NCBI RefSeq assembly: GCF_037392515.1
Contig: NC_090280.1
Span: 17,796,001 to 17,860,000 of the forward strand
Length of the DNA: 64,000 nucleotides
Direction: 5' to 3'
From: Haliotis asinina
Lineage: Eukaryota; Mollusca; Gastropoda; Lepetellida; Haliotidae
In this document: piece by piece, positions 27,265-39,200 of the stretch
Position numbering within the stretch: position 1 is the stretch's first letter
Layout of the letters: the number at the start of each line of letters is the position of its first letter
Program-made: the position numbers and the translations under genes
Notes under the pieces: model-generated
Database searches by the model: none
What the model saw: only the letters and a program-made list of their open reading frames with translations
What the model was told of the DNA's origin: nothing

Positions 27265-30200
27265 GTATGTATTTGTCCCTGCTTGTGTAGTTTTTACTCA
27301 AGGAACATAACGTGATTCCAACGTTGTCACAATAGTTGTGTGTTATGTCCCACTTGCTATCACAGAGACAAAATTAAATTCCACGTTTCTGCACTATATA
27401 TCTAGATCAAGTATGGGACATTAAATAGTCTGTGATAGTTTTCTACTTTTGAAATTATGAGACTATTCACTATGTAATATTAAAGCAGCTTCTGGAGCTG
27501 ACTGTTAGCCCGGTTGTTGTTTTAGTTCAATCCAGTCAATTTAGTTCACGGTCACGTTTTAGCGCCACCATTGGATTTACTTGTTTGAGGGCTTCCAAAT
27601 TCGCCTACAGCACGCCACCAAGGATGTTTATCCTCCGTTTAATGTTGTATCCTACTTTTGCATGTCAGAGTTGTTTCTGCGTCAGTGTTTTATATCTAAA
27701 TGGTTGATAACTATTTTGTAAAAGGTACCAGGGGTCCAAAATAGTAATTAACGTTGTGTGTATGGTAACTCCGTAACTTCATGTACTTTTGTTAACAAAC
27801 ATGCTGCTAGAGCTATTTGTGTGCATGTTTATGAGGTACACATGTGGGCTAGAGTGCAGTTTACCGGGCGCGCGACCCGGGACTGCTCAGCGCTCGCTAA
27901 TGAGCCCGCTATAGCGCGCTGTAGAGCTACTGAACTGTCTCACTTTACCGCGCTGATGTGTCCTTAGGGTTAGGGACCCCCCTTCTAGATCCTTAGGGTT
28001 AGGGACCCCCTTCTAGATCCTTAGGGTTAGGGAACCCCCCCCCCCCCCCTCTAGATCCTTAGGGTTAGGGACCCCCTCTTCTAGATCCTTAGGGTTAGGG
28101 ACCCCCTCTTCTAGATCCTTAGGGTTAGGGAGTAAAGGTTAGGGTTGGCTTACCTTAGATGCGATTATATCCATATATCCATCCACGAATCGAATATATC
28201 ATATCATTGGCTGCACAACACCTTGAAAACAATGCCTAGGTGTGGCTTCTCGCTTTGATGAATGGGTAGGCGTGGCCTAGCTCTGCGCATGCGCAGTAAA
28301 TGAAAACAAACCATAATAGTTTGTTTTCATTCACTGCGCATGCGCAGAGCTAGTGGGGTAATGACCCGTTAAACGAGCACCAACTAACTGTGATCGCACC
28401 GGTGGTCCTGAGGTAGCGTGTCCGCTAATTAGTCAGTTGATATCCCACGACCCCTGCTGAGAGCGTTCGAGCACCGCCAGCTCAGCGAAAAAAATCTGAG
28501 AAAGCGCGCCCGGTAAAGTGCACTACTCCCCACATGTGTAGTAGAAAATATATATCATAATATAATGCATGATATGATATTATAGAAATGTAGTAATGAT
28601 GATACAGTAATACCATGTATTATTATTATTATTATTATTATTACAATACCAAGACACCGTAATGTTGAAAAAAAACCCCATGAGGTAGCAGAACGAACTC
28701 TTTCATAGTACCCCTGATGACAATTATCCCTTCAGCGTAATTATTGCAGTTGGAGAGGGAAGCCCACATCTGCATTAATTCTTTGGCATTTAGTAAGCTC
28801 TGCAAATAATGGCATATAATAAGCTAAACTGATACTGATGTTATGTTCAGGCTACCAGCTTTAAAATTGAATGTTTGTGTTTTTGTGCTGGCTCTTATTG
28901 CAAACCCTAGACACGCTAGGAGACCAAGACATAGTCAGTTTGGTGTGTTTTATAAATAACGTATAAAAGACAGTTTCCTAGTGTGTGCGCCCTCCAGTGC
29001 ACGCTTCCCCAAACCTGTGAAGCCTAAACTGATTGTGTTTTTGGTTTGGTTTTGGAGGGCAAATGAAGAGGAAGTTTGTGTTTTTCTGACAGATGAGTAA
29101 CAAATTGCCAACTGAAATATTGATTGGCTTAGAATCTGATGTTTACTAAAGCCTAGATAGCTATGAAACCATTCTTTTAGCAAGATAGATGTAGTCAGTG
29201 GCAAGAAGCATTTCCTGTCTGGCCAATGAACCTTCTCCTCTAGTGGGGTTACCAGAGCAGAAATTTCTCACAGAATAAACCCAGGGTTGTCGACTGTTTG
29301 CAAACAGTGATTCAGACAGGTCAAAATCATGGCAGTGTGATGCTCTCCTCAAGAAATTGCAGATATTCTGGAAATGTGTTACGTTGTTCAATGTGCTTAC
29401 TTAAGTTTCTGATGTTTTTACAAAACGTTTTACGCAGTTTTAATATTTTATGAAAAACTTTCTTTTGCAGGATTTTCTCCTCGAGGAGACCGGGGTGGTT
29501 TCCGTGGACGGGGAGGGTTCAGAGGGGGACGCGGTGGTGACAGGGGAGGACGTGGTGGGTTTGGAGACAGAGGAGGACGTGGTGGACGAGGTGGTTTCCG
29601 AGGGGGACGAGGAGATTCACGTGGCTTCCGTGGCGGCGGTGGTAGAGGAGGTGGCGGTAAGAAATTAATTGTTGGAACTGACATGCAGATATATTTCTTG
29701 GGTGATATTTGTTCGTTTAATGATCAGTTACAGCACTGGTCCTCAACAACCAATGCTGGTAAGAGGTAACTAAAATGGATCATGTGGTCTGACTTACTAA
29801 CTTGGTTTATGCATATCATTGTATACCAATAGCATGCATTGAAGAAGATGATGTAATTACTAGACTGCCTCATCCAAACTCGATAATTCACAGGCTGTTA
29901 TCATACATGTAGCTGTAACATTGCTGAGTGTGGCATTAATCAACAAACAAGTGAAACAAAACTGGCATTTCTGGCAGAGGGGAGGTCTCAGGTGGACGAT
30001 ACTAGTCACATTGAATCTGTCCCGTATGTTTGACTAATAGTTTGTCAAAATGGGTTGATGTCGTCAACGTCTTACTATGCTCTGTTGCGGGAGGACAGCA
30101 GGTGCATGTTCTGGTTTTGAGTTTATGCTTCATGCTGAACTTCCCATGAAGATAAAGGTTTCTTTGGGCTTGTTGTAAATGAGGGATTGGATTGCAAAGT

Positions 30201-33200
30201 CAGACCTAGTTACTTGGTTGACAAGTGTCATCATATCTCATTTGGGTAGATTGATGCTCATGCTGTTGATCACTGAACTGTGTGATCCAGATGAGATTAT
30301 TTACTCCAATTCAGGGATTGGGAAATGCAGGGGCCATGGACCATTTTACACATCAGAATGAAAAATACCCATTAAAAGTTGGAAGTTTACTATTGATACA
30401 AGGACAGTGACCCATTCATTGATTCAAAATTCAGGAAATGGCTAGTAATCCTAAAAGTGGCCCATTGTCAATGTTCTCTTTCCCAATCCCTGCTCCTTAA
30501 AGCTGGATTATTGCTGAGTGCATCGTAGAACAACAAGCCAAACTTAGAATTGTACTTCAGTACTGAGCTGCAGTTCTGTGTGTAATCATGCTGTTGTTTC
30601 TCTTTGCAGGTCGAGGAGGGAGAGGTACGATGAAGAAGCAGCGTCTTTACATAATTGCATATTGACAGCCGTGATTGTCTGATCATTTAAGTCCAAGAAA
30701 CATAGTGAATGAAGACGTTTACATTTTTAACCAGTAAAGTTCTAATTACATGTAACTGTTGAGGTGGTATTGTGAGGTTTTACAAAGACTTTTTTTGGAT
30801 CTTATCAGTAGCAAGGATTCTGTCATCAGCAGTTCCCCGTTGAGTAAAGGAGAATCTCTCACATTTTTGCAAATATAAAGTCATTCCAGAAATACAAAAA
30901 CTTCAACTAATCCACGACACTGTTTGGTAGCATTCATTAATTCAGTAAGGAAACAATTTCATTCATTAATTCAGTAAGGAGACAATTTCTCAAAGGATGC
31001 CAGTAGAATTCAGCAGGTGTAACCATGGTAACACTCCTTCTTCTACAGGTGGCCGCGGTGGCATGCGAGGAGGGAAGAAGGTTGTAGTGGAGCCTCATAG
31101 ACATGAAGGTCAGTGGTCTATTCATTTTGGTTGAAAACGTTTAACTATCAGAGGCATAAGATACACGTAAGGCACCCCATCTCTTACACTGAGAGAGGTG
31201 GGGTATACGAGTGGGTAAAAAAGTCTATTGTCATGCTGAAGACCTGGTTAAGATTCCCCACATGGATACAGTGTGTGAAGCACATTTCATGATGTGACAT
31301 CATTACCATGATTACTAATAAAAGCAGTGTAAAATTAAACTCACTGACGCGCTTAGGTGAATGTGTTTTGCTACTACCTTAATGAACTTGAGAGTATGAA
31401 TCAGGCAAGTGACGTTGTAACATCCCAGTAGTTGTCATTTGCGAGCTATCAAGGTCCTCAATGAGCAACTGCACAGATTTGCAACTTCCTCTGTAAAGAT
31501 TATGAAGTGTGAACATTGTAATCTGCATGTCACAAAGTTTGTTAATTCTTTGTATAAGTATGATTTGTCAATCGATATCTGTTCAGACAAAATGAAAAAT
31601 ATTCATCTCTCCAACATAATCCGACTTAACATACTTTGGTATGATGAAGTTTGGTTAGTTACAACAAATGCAATTGCAATGGGTGTAGTTCAAAGTTTTA
31701 TGGTGAGATTGTATTTGAAGAATAGTCATGAGTTGTACTGCACCGTGGAGGGTGGTCTTGGTCATGGATATAAGTACAGATTGTTTGTCTTGTCACAGTG
31801 TGTTTGTTTACTGTGACCATAAATCAACATGTTTATTGACTGTATTTAGGTGTGTTTATCGCAAGAGGAAAGGAGGATGCTCTAGTGACCCTTAACCTCA
31901 CACCTGGTGAGACTGTCTACGGGGAGAAGAAGATCAGTGTTGAGGTATGTAGCACTTCAAAATCATCTCAAATGTTGTAAACTTCTTTTTCGAACTGCTT
32001 ATGTATATAGAGTCACAATCTGAAAGTTTAAAAGCCGTGAAGATTCGGGGTAGAATAGGCCTTCAGCAACCCATGCTTGCTATAAAAGCTGCCTATGCTT
32101 GTCTTAAGAGGCAACTAATGGGATCGGGTGGTCAGGCTTGCTGACTTAGTTGACACGTCATCGGTTCCCAGTTGTGCAGATTGATGCTCATGTTATTGAT
32201 CACTGGATTGTCTTTTTAGACTCGATTATTTACAGACCGCCGCCAAATGGCTGGAATGTTTCTGAGTGCAGAGTAAAACTAAACTCACTCACTCTTGAAA
32301 GTTGTTTGTTTTCTTTCTCAACAGTTTATAGTTGTTCTGCATTCACTCACACAAATTGAAAGAAGGGATACACAACAAACATATGGAGTGCATCCATTGG
32401 GGCAAAGTTAAAGTCTTGAACTAAACTACTGAGAAGAACAATAAAGATCCAAGGATCAAAGTAATCTAAATCCTAAAGTATGCAAAAGATACCGACACAG
32501 ACATATAACTATTAATAATAACGCAAGTGAAAATGCTGTTGAAATGTCAGAATAAACAAGCTACACTTCACTATTTATTTTGACTATGGGATATCTGTTA
32601 TGGCAGTCATAAAACCAGGACTTGCATCCTCCCAGCACACCAGAATTATGGTTTGGGCTGATTTGCCCAGTTTCTTCACCATGATCGTTTCTAGGTCTGT
32701 CAGCATTCAAGCTGAACAAGTCTGTGTTTACTTTTTTGAAAACGTCTGCCTCATGCATCAGTTTAGGCTGTTCGCACATCATGATTTTGGCACAGTTGAG
32801 CACATCATGATTTTGGCACAGTTGAGCACATCATGATTTTGGCACAGTTGAGCACATCATGATTTTGGCACAGTTGAGCACATCATGATTTTGGCACAGT
32901 TGAGCACTGCTTGTTGGAAAAATGGCGAGATCAGTATCATTATTAGTATATTACTTCCACGTTAAGCTAACCTATCATTTTGTAACTGGAATATTGCCAA
33001 GGTAGCATTAAACCATACTCCTTCATCTGTTTGAAGAAGTTGTGATTGCATATTTGCCAATGTTGACTTGTTTTTTTTATTATGACAGGATGGGGAGACG
33101 AAGATTGAGTACAGAGCCTGGAATCCCTTCAGGTCCAAGTTGGCTGCAGCCATCTTGGGTGGAGTGGAGAAAATTCATATGAAACCTGGGGCCAAAGTCT

Positions 33201-36200
33201 TGTATCTTGGTGCAGCTTCAGGAACAACAGTTAGCCATGTGTCCGACATTGTGGGACCTGTGAGTACTGCCAGTTTAGTGAATTTACAGTAGGACAAGGG
33301 AGGCTACTGTACACATTGTCATTGTAAACATAGTAGGACCTGAAAGTAAACAGTTCTGTTGACCTGAAAGTTCTTAATGTAGTATTTAGGGACTATTTCA
33401 TCAAGCTCCCCACAGTAATAGCCTTTGTGCTGTGTTGTCTGTACTTCGACTGCCACCTGTAATAGTTCCTAACGGTGCTAGGATTTCAGCAAGCAACATG
33501 GGTTTCACAAAGTACAAATGAATGATACTCTGTTTCAGGAGGGTTTAGTATATGCTGTAGAATTCTCACATCGAAGTGGCCGAGACCTCATCAATGTCGC
33601 CAAGAAGAGACCCAATATCATCCCAATCATAGAGGACGCACGTCATCCACATAAGTACAGAATGTTGGTTGGTAAGTGGTAGGATTTACAGCAGGTGCCA
33701 AACGAGTGAGTGAGTTTAGTTTTACGCTGCACTCGTCAATATTCCAGCTGTATGGCGGCGGTCTGTAAATAATCGAGTCTGGACCAGACAATCCAGTGAT
33801 CAACAACATGAGCATCGATCTGCGCAATTGAGAACCGATGACGTGTCAACCAAGTCAGCAAACCTGACCACCCGATCCTGTTAGTGGCCTCTTACGACAA
33901 GCACAGTCACCTTTTATGGCAAGCATGGGTTGCTGAAGGCCTGTTCTATCCCGGGACCTTCACAGGTCACAGCAGGTGGCCCCTGAAAGATATTGTACAG
34001 CAGTCCTCCCAATGAGTACAGGATACTGGTTGGCCAGTGGTAGTAGTCACTGCAGGTGCCCCATGAAAGAGCAGAAGTTGCTTCCCTTTGACAAGACATG
34101 ATGTCCTGATTGTGGATTATTATCTTTGGGTTTTATTAAAATGGCAGTGTTTGTAAAAAGCAGGATGTTTGGGATATGATTCCTGGCTGCATCATGCTAA
34201 AGATGTTAAAAACAGTCACTCGCTGCCCTGCTTGGTTATTGTTTTGAAACAAGGAATGGTGGACACAGAGTTTGTGTACTGTGTTTCAGTGGGGTAATTA
34301 TGTTTAACTGTAGCAGTGAATCTCACTGGGAGAGGGTAAGTCCTGACTTATGAGTTATCCTGCTTTTGGGGATGGTGGGGTAGCCGACTGGTTAATGCAC
34401 TCACTTGTCACCCCAAAGACACTGGTTCAACTCTCCACATGGTAACAGTGTATGACGCCCATTTCTGGTCTTCCCAACCATGATATTGCTGGAATATTGC
34501 TTTTTCAGGAAATTCATGACCCACCGGTCCCCAGTTATGTGGGTCATGTCAAATTGCTGTGACATTTTAGTCATGCACTACTAGTTAGATGTGTGTCCCC
34601 ATGGCAACTAAAGTATGAAAGTGCAACATGGAATTTGATTCACAGATTTTTGTGGTATCATTCTAAACACAGATGGAAAGTCATGAGGCGAGTTTTGGCT
34701 TGAATAGGTGTATTGTTGTTTTACAAGATGCATTTGAGTTGCCAAGAGCAAACTCATGATGATGAGTTTCTGGTTTACATTTATAACCTGTCTACCTGTA
34801 CTTTGTTCCATGTTAAATATTAGTGCCATGAAAGAACATTGACTAGAGAAACAGCATTAGTGCAATCACACACACATGAATGTTCATCGTAATATGAGGA
34901 AGTAATGTTTTGTGCAACATTATGTCCCAAGTGATTATGGATTCTGTCATATCTAAGGCCTGTATCTGTCGATACTTCCCTCCCTTGAGAATTCTGACGT
35001 GTATGACTGCAATACCTTTCAATTTCAGTTTTTTGTGAGTCAAGTTGTAAAGGCTCTGGGACACATTTTCCATGACAGTGCACATGAATGTTGCCTCTCT
35101 TTTAGGAATGGTCGACACAATCTTCGCAGATGTTGCCCAGCCAGATCAGGCGAGAATCGTGGCCATCAATGCGCACATGTTCCTGAAGAATGGTGGCCAT
35201 GTAGTTATCAGTGTGAAGGTGAGACCTTGTGTTCAAAACATACACAAAGAAACATGTAGTTGTATCAACTGTGTGCTTGTTTGTCATTGTTCATAAGGGG
35301 CAGTGGAGTATCCTAGTGGTTTAAGCTTTCACTTGTCATGTCGAAGACCCATGTTTGATTCCCCAAATGGTGAAGTCAATTTCTTTTGTCCCTCACGGTG
35401 CTATTGATTGACTATTACTAACTTAAAACTAAACTCACTGTTAATGTATGTATCACAAACACTCAGGTGACTCTGGGTTAGAATAGAGCCCAAATGAACC
35501 AAAGCTGCTTGTGAGGTCGGGGACATGAACATGGTTTTGCAACAAAAAGTAAAATAAAACAACACACTTAGGAGATGAATACAGGCTTCTTTCGGTGGAA
35601 ATAATCGCTGGCCCTGAGGCATCGCTGGCATCAGTTGATACTGTATTTGGCCGTCAGTTTAAGATATTTGCAGGCCATTGTGGTCTTCAGCAAATTTGTT
35701 TTTTGTCATTTTGTTTTTGTTTTGTTTTTTCCAGCGGGAAACTTTCCCATAATTGGTTTCTTTATTATCATTTGGGAATCATCCTTCATGGTATTTCAGC
35801 GCTTTGCGCATAGGAACATCAGCACCACTTTAACCTTTTAAATTTTCTGTCTGTGTTAAAAGCTTGCTTCGCTAATTGATTTTGTAGAAACAGTGTGACA
35901 CTGTACAGTTTGACATTAAGACAGTTAGCAGGGCAGATTTCATTTGGGGCCTATAGGCATTAAAGATTGTCGCCGGCAGCAGGCCCTAACGTCCTGAATA
36001 TCTCAAGGGTATACGTTCTGATAAATCTTCATTTTTCCCTGGAGTGCATCTACAACTCAGCCCTATGATTCTTTTTCAGAAGAAGTCCTCCTTGGGGTAC
36101 GTATATAGCATTAAAATGTCCATTTTAAAATGCCTACGACAGTTGTAACAATATTGAATATATATTTTACAAAACAAAAACTCGTTTTTTGTCTTTCACT

Positions 36201-39200
36201 TCGTCCAGCGCACCACCTTCTCAACCTTCACAACCTTTGATGTATTAACCAGTCTTTTAGAGCAGCAAATGGGTTCAGTCCAAACGCTCATTTCGGACGC
36301 GATGTCTTTTCTCCGTTAGATCGGCATCTGTCCAGAAGGGGGTGTGGCTCCTAATATGGCGTCCCATGGGGTCCCCAGCCAAACCTCTGGTATTGGTGTG
36401 GGGACACCCTTAGTGGGTGAGCTGGTGCTGTTGGCAACATCGGTAGCCGGTCACTTGGGGACGACCTCTGTCAGTGTTCCTAGGGAAGCGGTGCCGGCTA
36501 TTCGTCACACGGACTCGGTCTCGGTCGGGTCAATGGTGTCGAGCCTCTCTCGCTCTCCGATGTTCCCTCGACCGATCCTCCGGAGCTGTCTCTCGAGTCA
36601 GAGACGTCGTTGCTGGAGGACTGTGTCGAGGAGATCATGGAGGAGGGGGGTCGGGAGGGGCCAGGCATAGCTTCTTTTTCGCTCGGCGCCTCACTGGCAG
36701 GTTCGAGAGCGTATAGCTACTGTCCTGCCTCAGGTAGTCGCTGCCACGGCGACCGGCTTCCGGACAAGACGTTCACTCCGACGAAGGTGGCGGATACCCA
36801 GCTCCGCATCATCCCGTCAATTCTAGTCAATGCTATCAACCCTCTCCTGTTGGGATCCTGATCTCGCTTCGATTTAACGGAGCTTGATTGGAGATACCTG
36901 ATGGGAGATCTCGGCATTTATAACCCCCCTGTGGTGGACGACTGCATTTATGCGTCAGTCGCCCTGGGGGGTTCATCTGGTAGCTCTCTAGCCTCGGTGA
37001 GGCAGGGTCGGAGGCTACCACCCTTTACATCTAATGCGACTGCCCTCAAATCCGCCTATAGGTCATTTGAGGAGCAGTACCGCAACGCTGCGCAATGCCT
37101 CAAGGTCACTCCATGCTGCGTACACTTCAGTGTTACAGCGCAACCTGGCGGACAGTGAGGGGGGTGAGGGGGAGCCTCTCCACATTTAATTATTCTAAAC
37201 CCTTGTTGGAGCCGCCGCACTCTCCTCGTGCGCGGCCCTCGACCCTTGCCTTGGTGTATCCTTCGGTTCCAGACCGGTGAAGGTCCCGGGGTAGAATAGG
37301 CCTTCAGCAACCCATGCTTGCCATAAAAGGTGACTCAGCTTGTCGTAAGAGGCGACTAATGGGATCGGGTGGTCAGGCTCGCTGACTTGGTTGACGCATG
37401 TCATCGGTTCCCAATTGCGCAGATCGATGCTCATGTTGTTGATCACTGGATTGTCTGGTCCAGACTCGATTATTTACAGACCGCCGCCATATAGCTGTAA
37501 TATTGCTGAGTGGGGCGTAAAACTAAACTCACTCACTCACCATTCGGTTCCAGCCAAGGACACTACCAAATGGGCGCAGCCTTTACAAGTGCGCAAGGGC
37601 AAGGGAAAGGGTAAAGATAAGGGCAAGGCTGCCGGGCCCCAGCAGCCTTTTCAGAGGAAGGGGAAGTCGGCACCGGCTTCCCAGTAGTTTCTCCTCTGGT
37701 GCCCTTATTGACCCCGAATCAAGCAGTTGGAGTTCTGCTGACGTCGGGGGATTCACTCCCTTTTACCACATATCCCTGTGGGTGGCCGCCTTTCTCTCTT
37801 CCTACCGGAATGGGAAAAGGTCACATCCAATCCCTGGGTCCTATCCACACTCAGGGACGGCCACTTACCACAGTGGAAGCGAGACCAACCTCTCTTTTCC
37901 GGAATCCGTTGCACGCCAGTGCCGGCTGTTCCGGAGTAAGTCAATGTGCTCTGCGCCGAGGTCCATTTGTTACTGGTCAAGGCGGCCATCGAGGTGGTTC
38001 CTAGGGGACAGGAACAGGAGGGATTTTATTCCACTTATTTCCTAGTCCCCAAAAAGGACGGAGGGTTCAGACTGAACAAAATGTTGCGGGTCCCTTCATT
38101 CAAGATGGAGACACTACGGTCGGTGATCTCATCTGTAGAAAGAGGCTTACGTTCATCGATCTCAAGGATGCGTTAGCTATATTCGAGACTATCTCCCGGT
38201 TGTTCGGGTCGTTCCAGGTGGATCTGTTTGCCTCTGGGGGGACGAACCAGATTCCGGATACCGGATGCGAGAGCCATCGCCCAGGACTTTTCCCAGCTCG
38301 ATTGGACAGACAGGGTATTGTGGGCGGTCCAACCGCTTCTGGCACTGCTTCCTGTCCTGTTACCCTTTCGACCGGACTTGCAATCCCAGAATGGAGCGCC
38401 GCACCCGAATCCCAGGATTCAATTGGTGGCTTGGCCATTGTCAGGGATCGCCTCCAGGTGAGCGGAATTCCTGCACCAGTTGCAGACATAATTCTGGCTT
38501 CGCGGAGGGATCCGACAAACGTTCAATACAAGGATAGATGGGCCTGTTATGCGCGCTGGTGTGTTGACAGTGGGATTCAACACATTCAACATATAGCATA
38601 AAACAGTCTGACGAGTTCAGCATGAAAAGTGAGGTGCGAGGTGCACAGCGGGACTTCCCTGCTCTTGGCTGTTAAGGGGCTCAGGTAGGGGCCCTGTAGG
38701 GGTGGTCTCACAAGACAAAAACGAGTTTTTGTTTTGTGAAATATTTATTCAATATTGTTACAACTGTCGTAGGCATTTTAAAATGGACATTTTCATGCTA
38801 TGTATGTACCCCAAGGAGGACATTCTTCAAAGAATTCATAACCTCTACAGGTTTGTATAAATTTATTATCGCCCTTGACTTGTTTTATCCAATCAGGTGT
38901 GTACGCTGGGAAGTTGAGCATACCAATCCTAACTCACTTTTGCTTCTTAAATTATGCGATTAAACTTGGCAGCACAAATTATAAGAGGTACTCTGAAAGA
39001 GCTAGAAGGACATGTAATGTGGGCGGATATAGTCAACGCCTCGTCCGTCCCCCGTCCGTAATCATTTTGTTTCAGGAGCATAACTCAGAAACCGTTCAAT
39101 ATTTTTAGACCAAACTTGGTTGTGCCTTTTGCTATTTACAGATTTTTGGCATTTATAGTTCTGTTTTTCCATGGAACATTTTGGTGTTAGTCTTATGTTT

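Larger units (their letters stand above)
27839..28538. mobile_element. TIR element with telomere-like repeats and a long hairpin (fibrillarin intron 1)
   Basis: 35-bp terminal inverted repeats (27839-27873 and 28504-28538) match at about 30 of 35 positions. Both begin CACATGTGGG and end TTTACCGGGCGCGC inward. A TA dinucleotide flanks each side, fitting a TA target duplication. The 700-bp interior has a TTAGGG-containing minisatellite and a perfect-looking hairpin but no transposase frame. The TA duplication suggests Tc1/mariner-type mobilisation, but I do not recognise the family. Confidence 0.65.

Noticed and set aside
29448-29684. Proline-rich ORF on the minus strand
   Set aside because: It is the antisense of the fibrillarin Gly/Arg exon; composition alone keeps it open.
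31439-31816. 125-codon ORF in fibrillarin intron 4
   Set aside because: Lies wholly in an intron with no family resemblance; the fibrillarin exons on both sides splice cleanly past it.
35001-35260. Alternative frame ORFs around fibrillarin exon 8
   Set aside because: Shadow frames; the fibrillarin frame is fixed by the conserved protein and splice sites.
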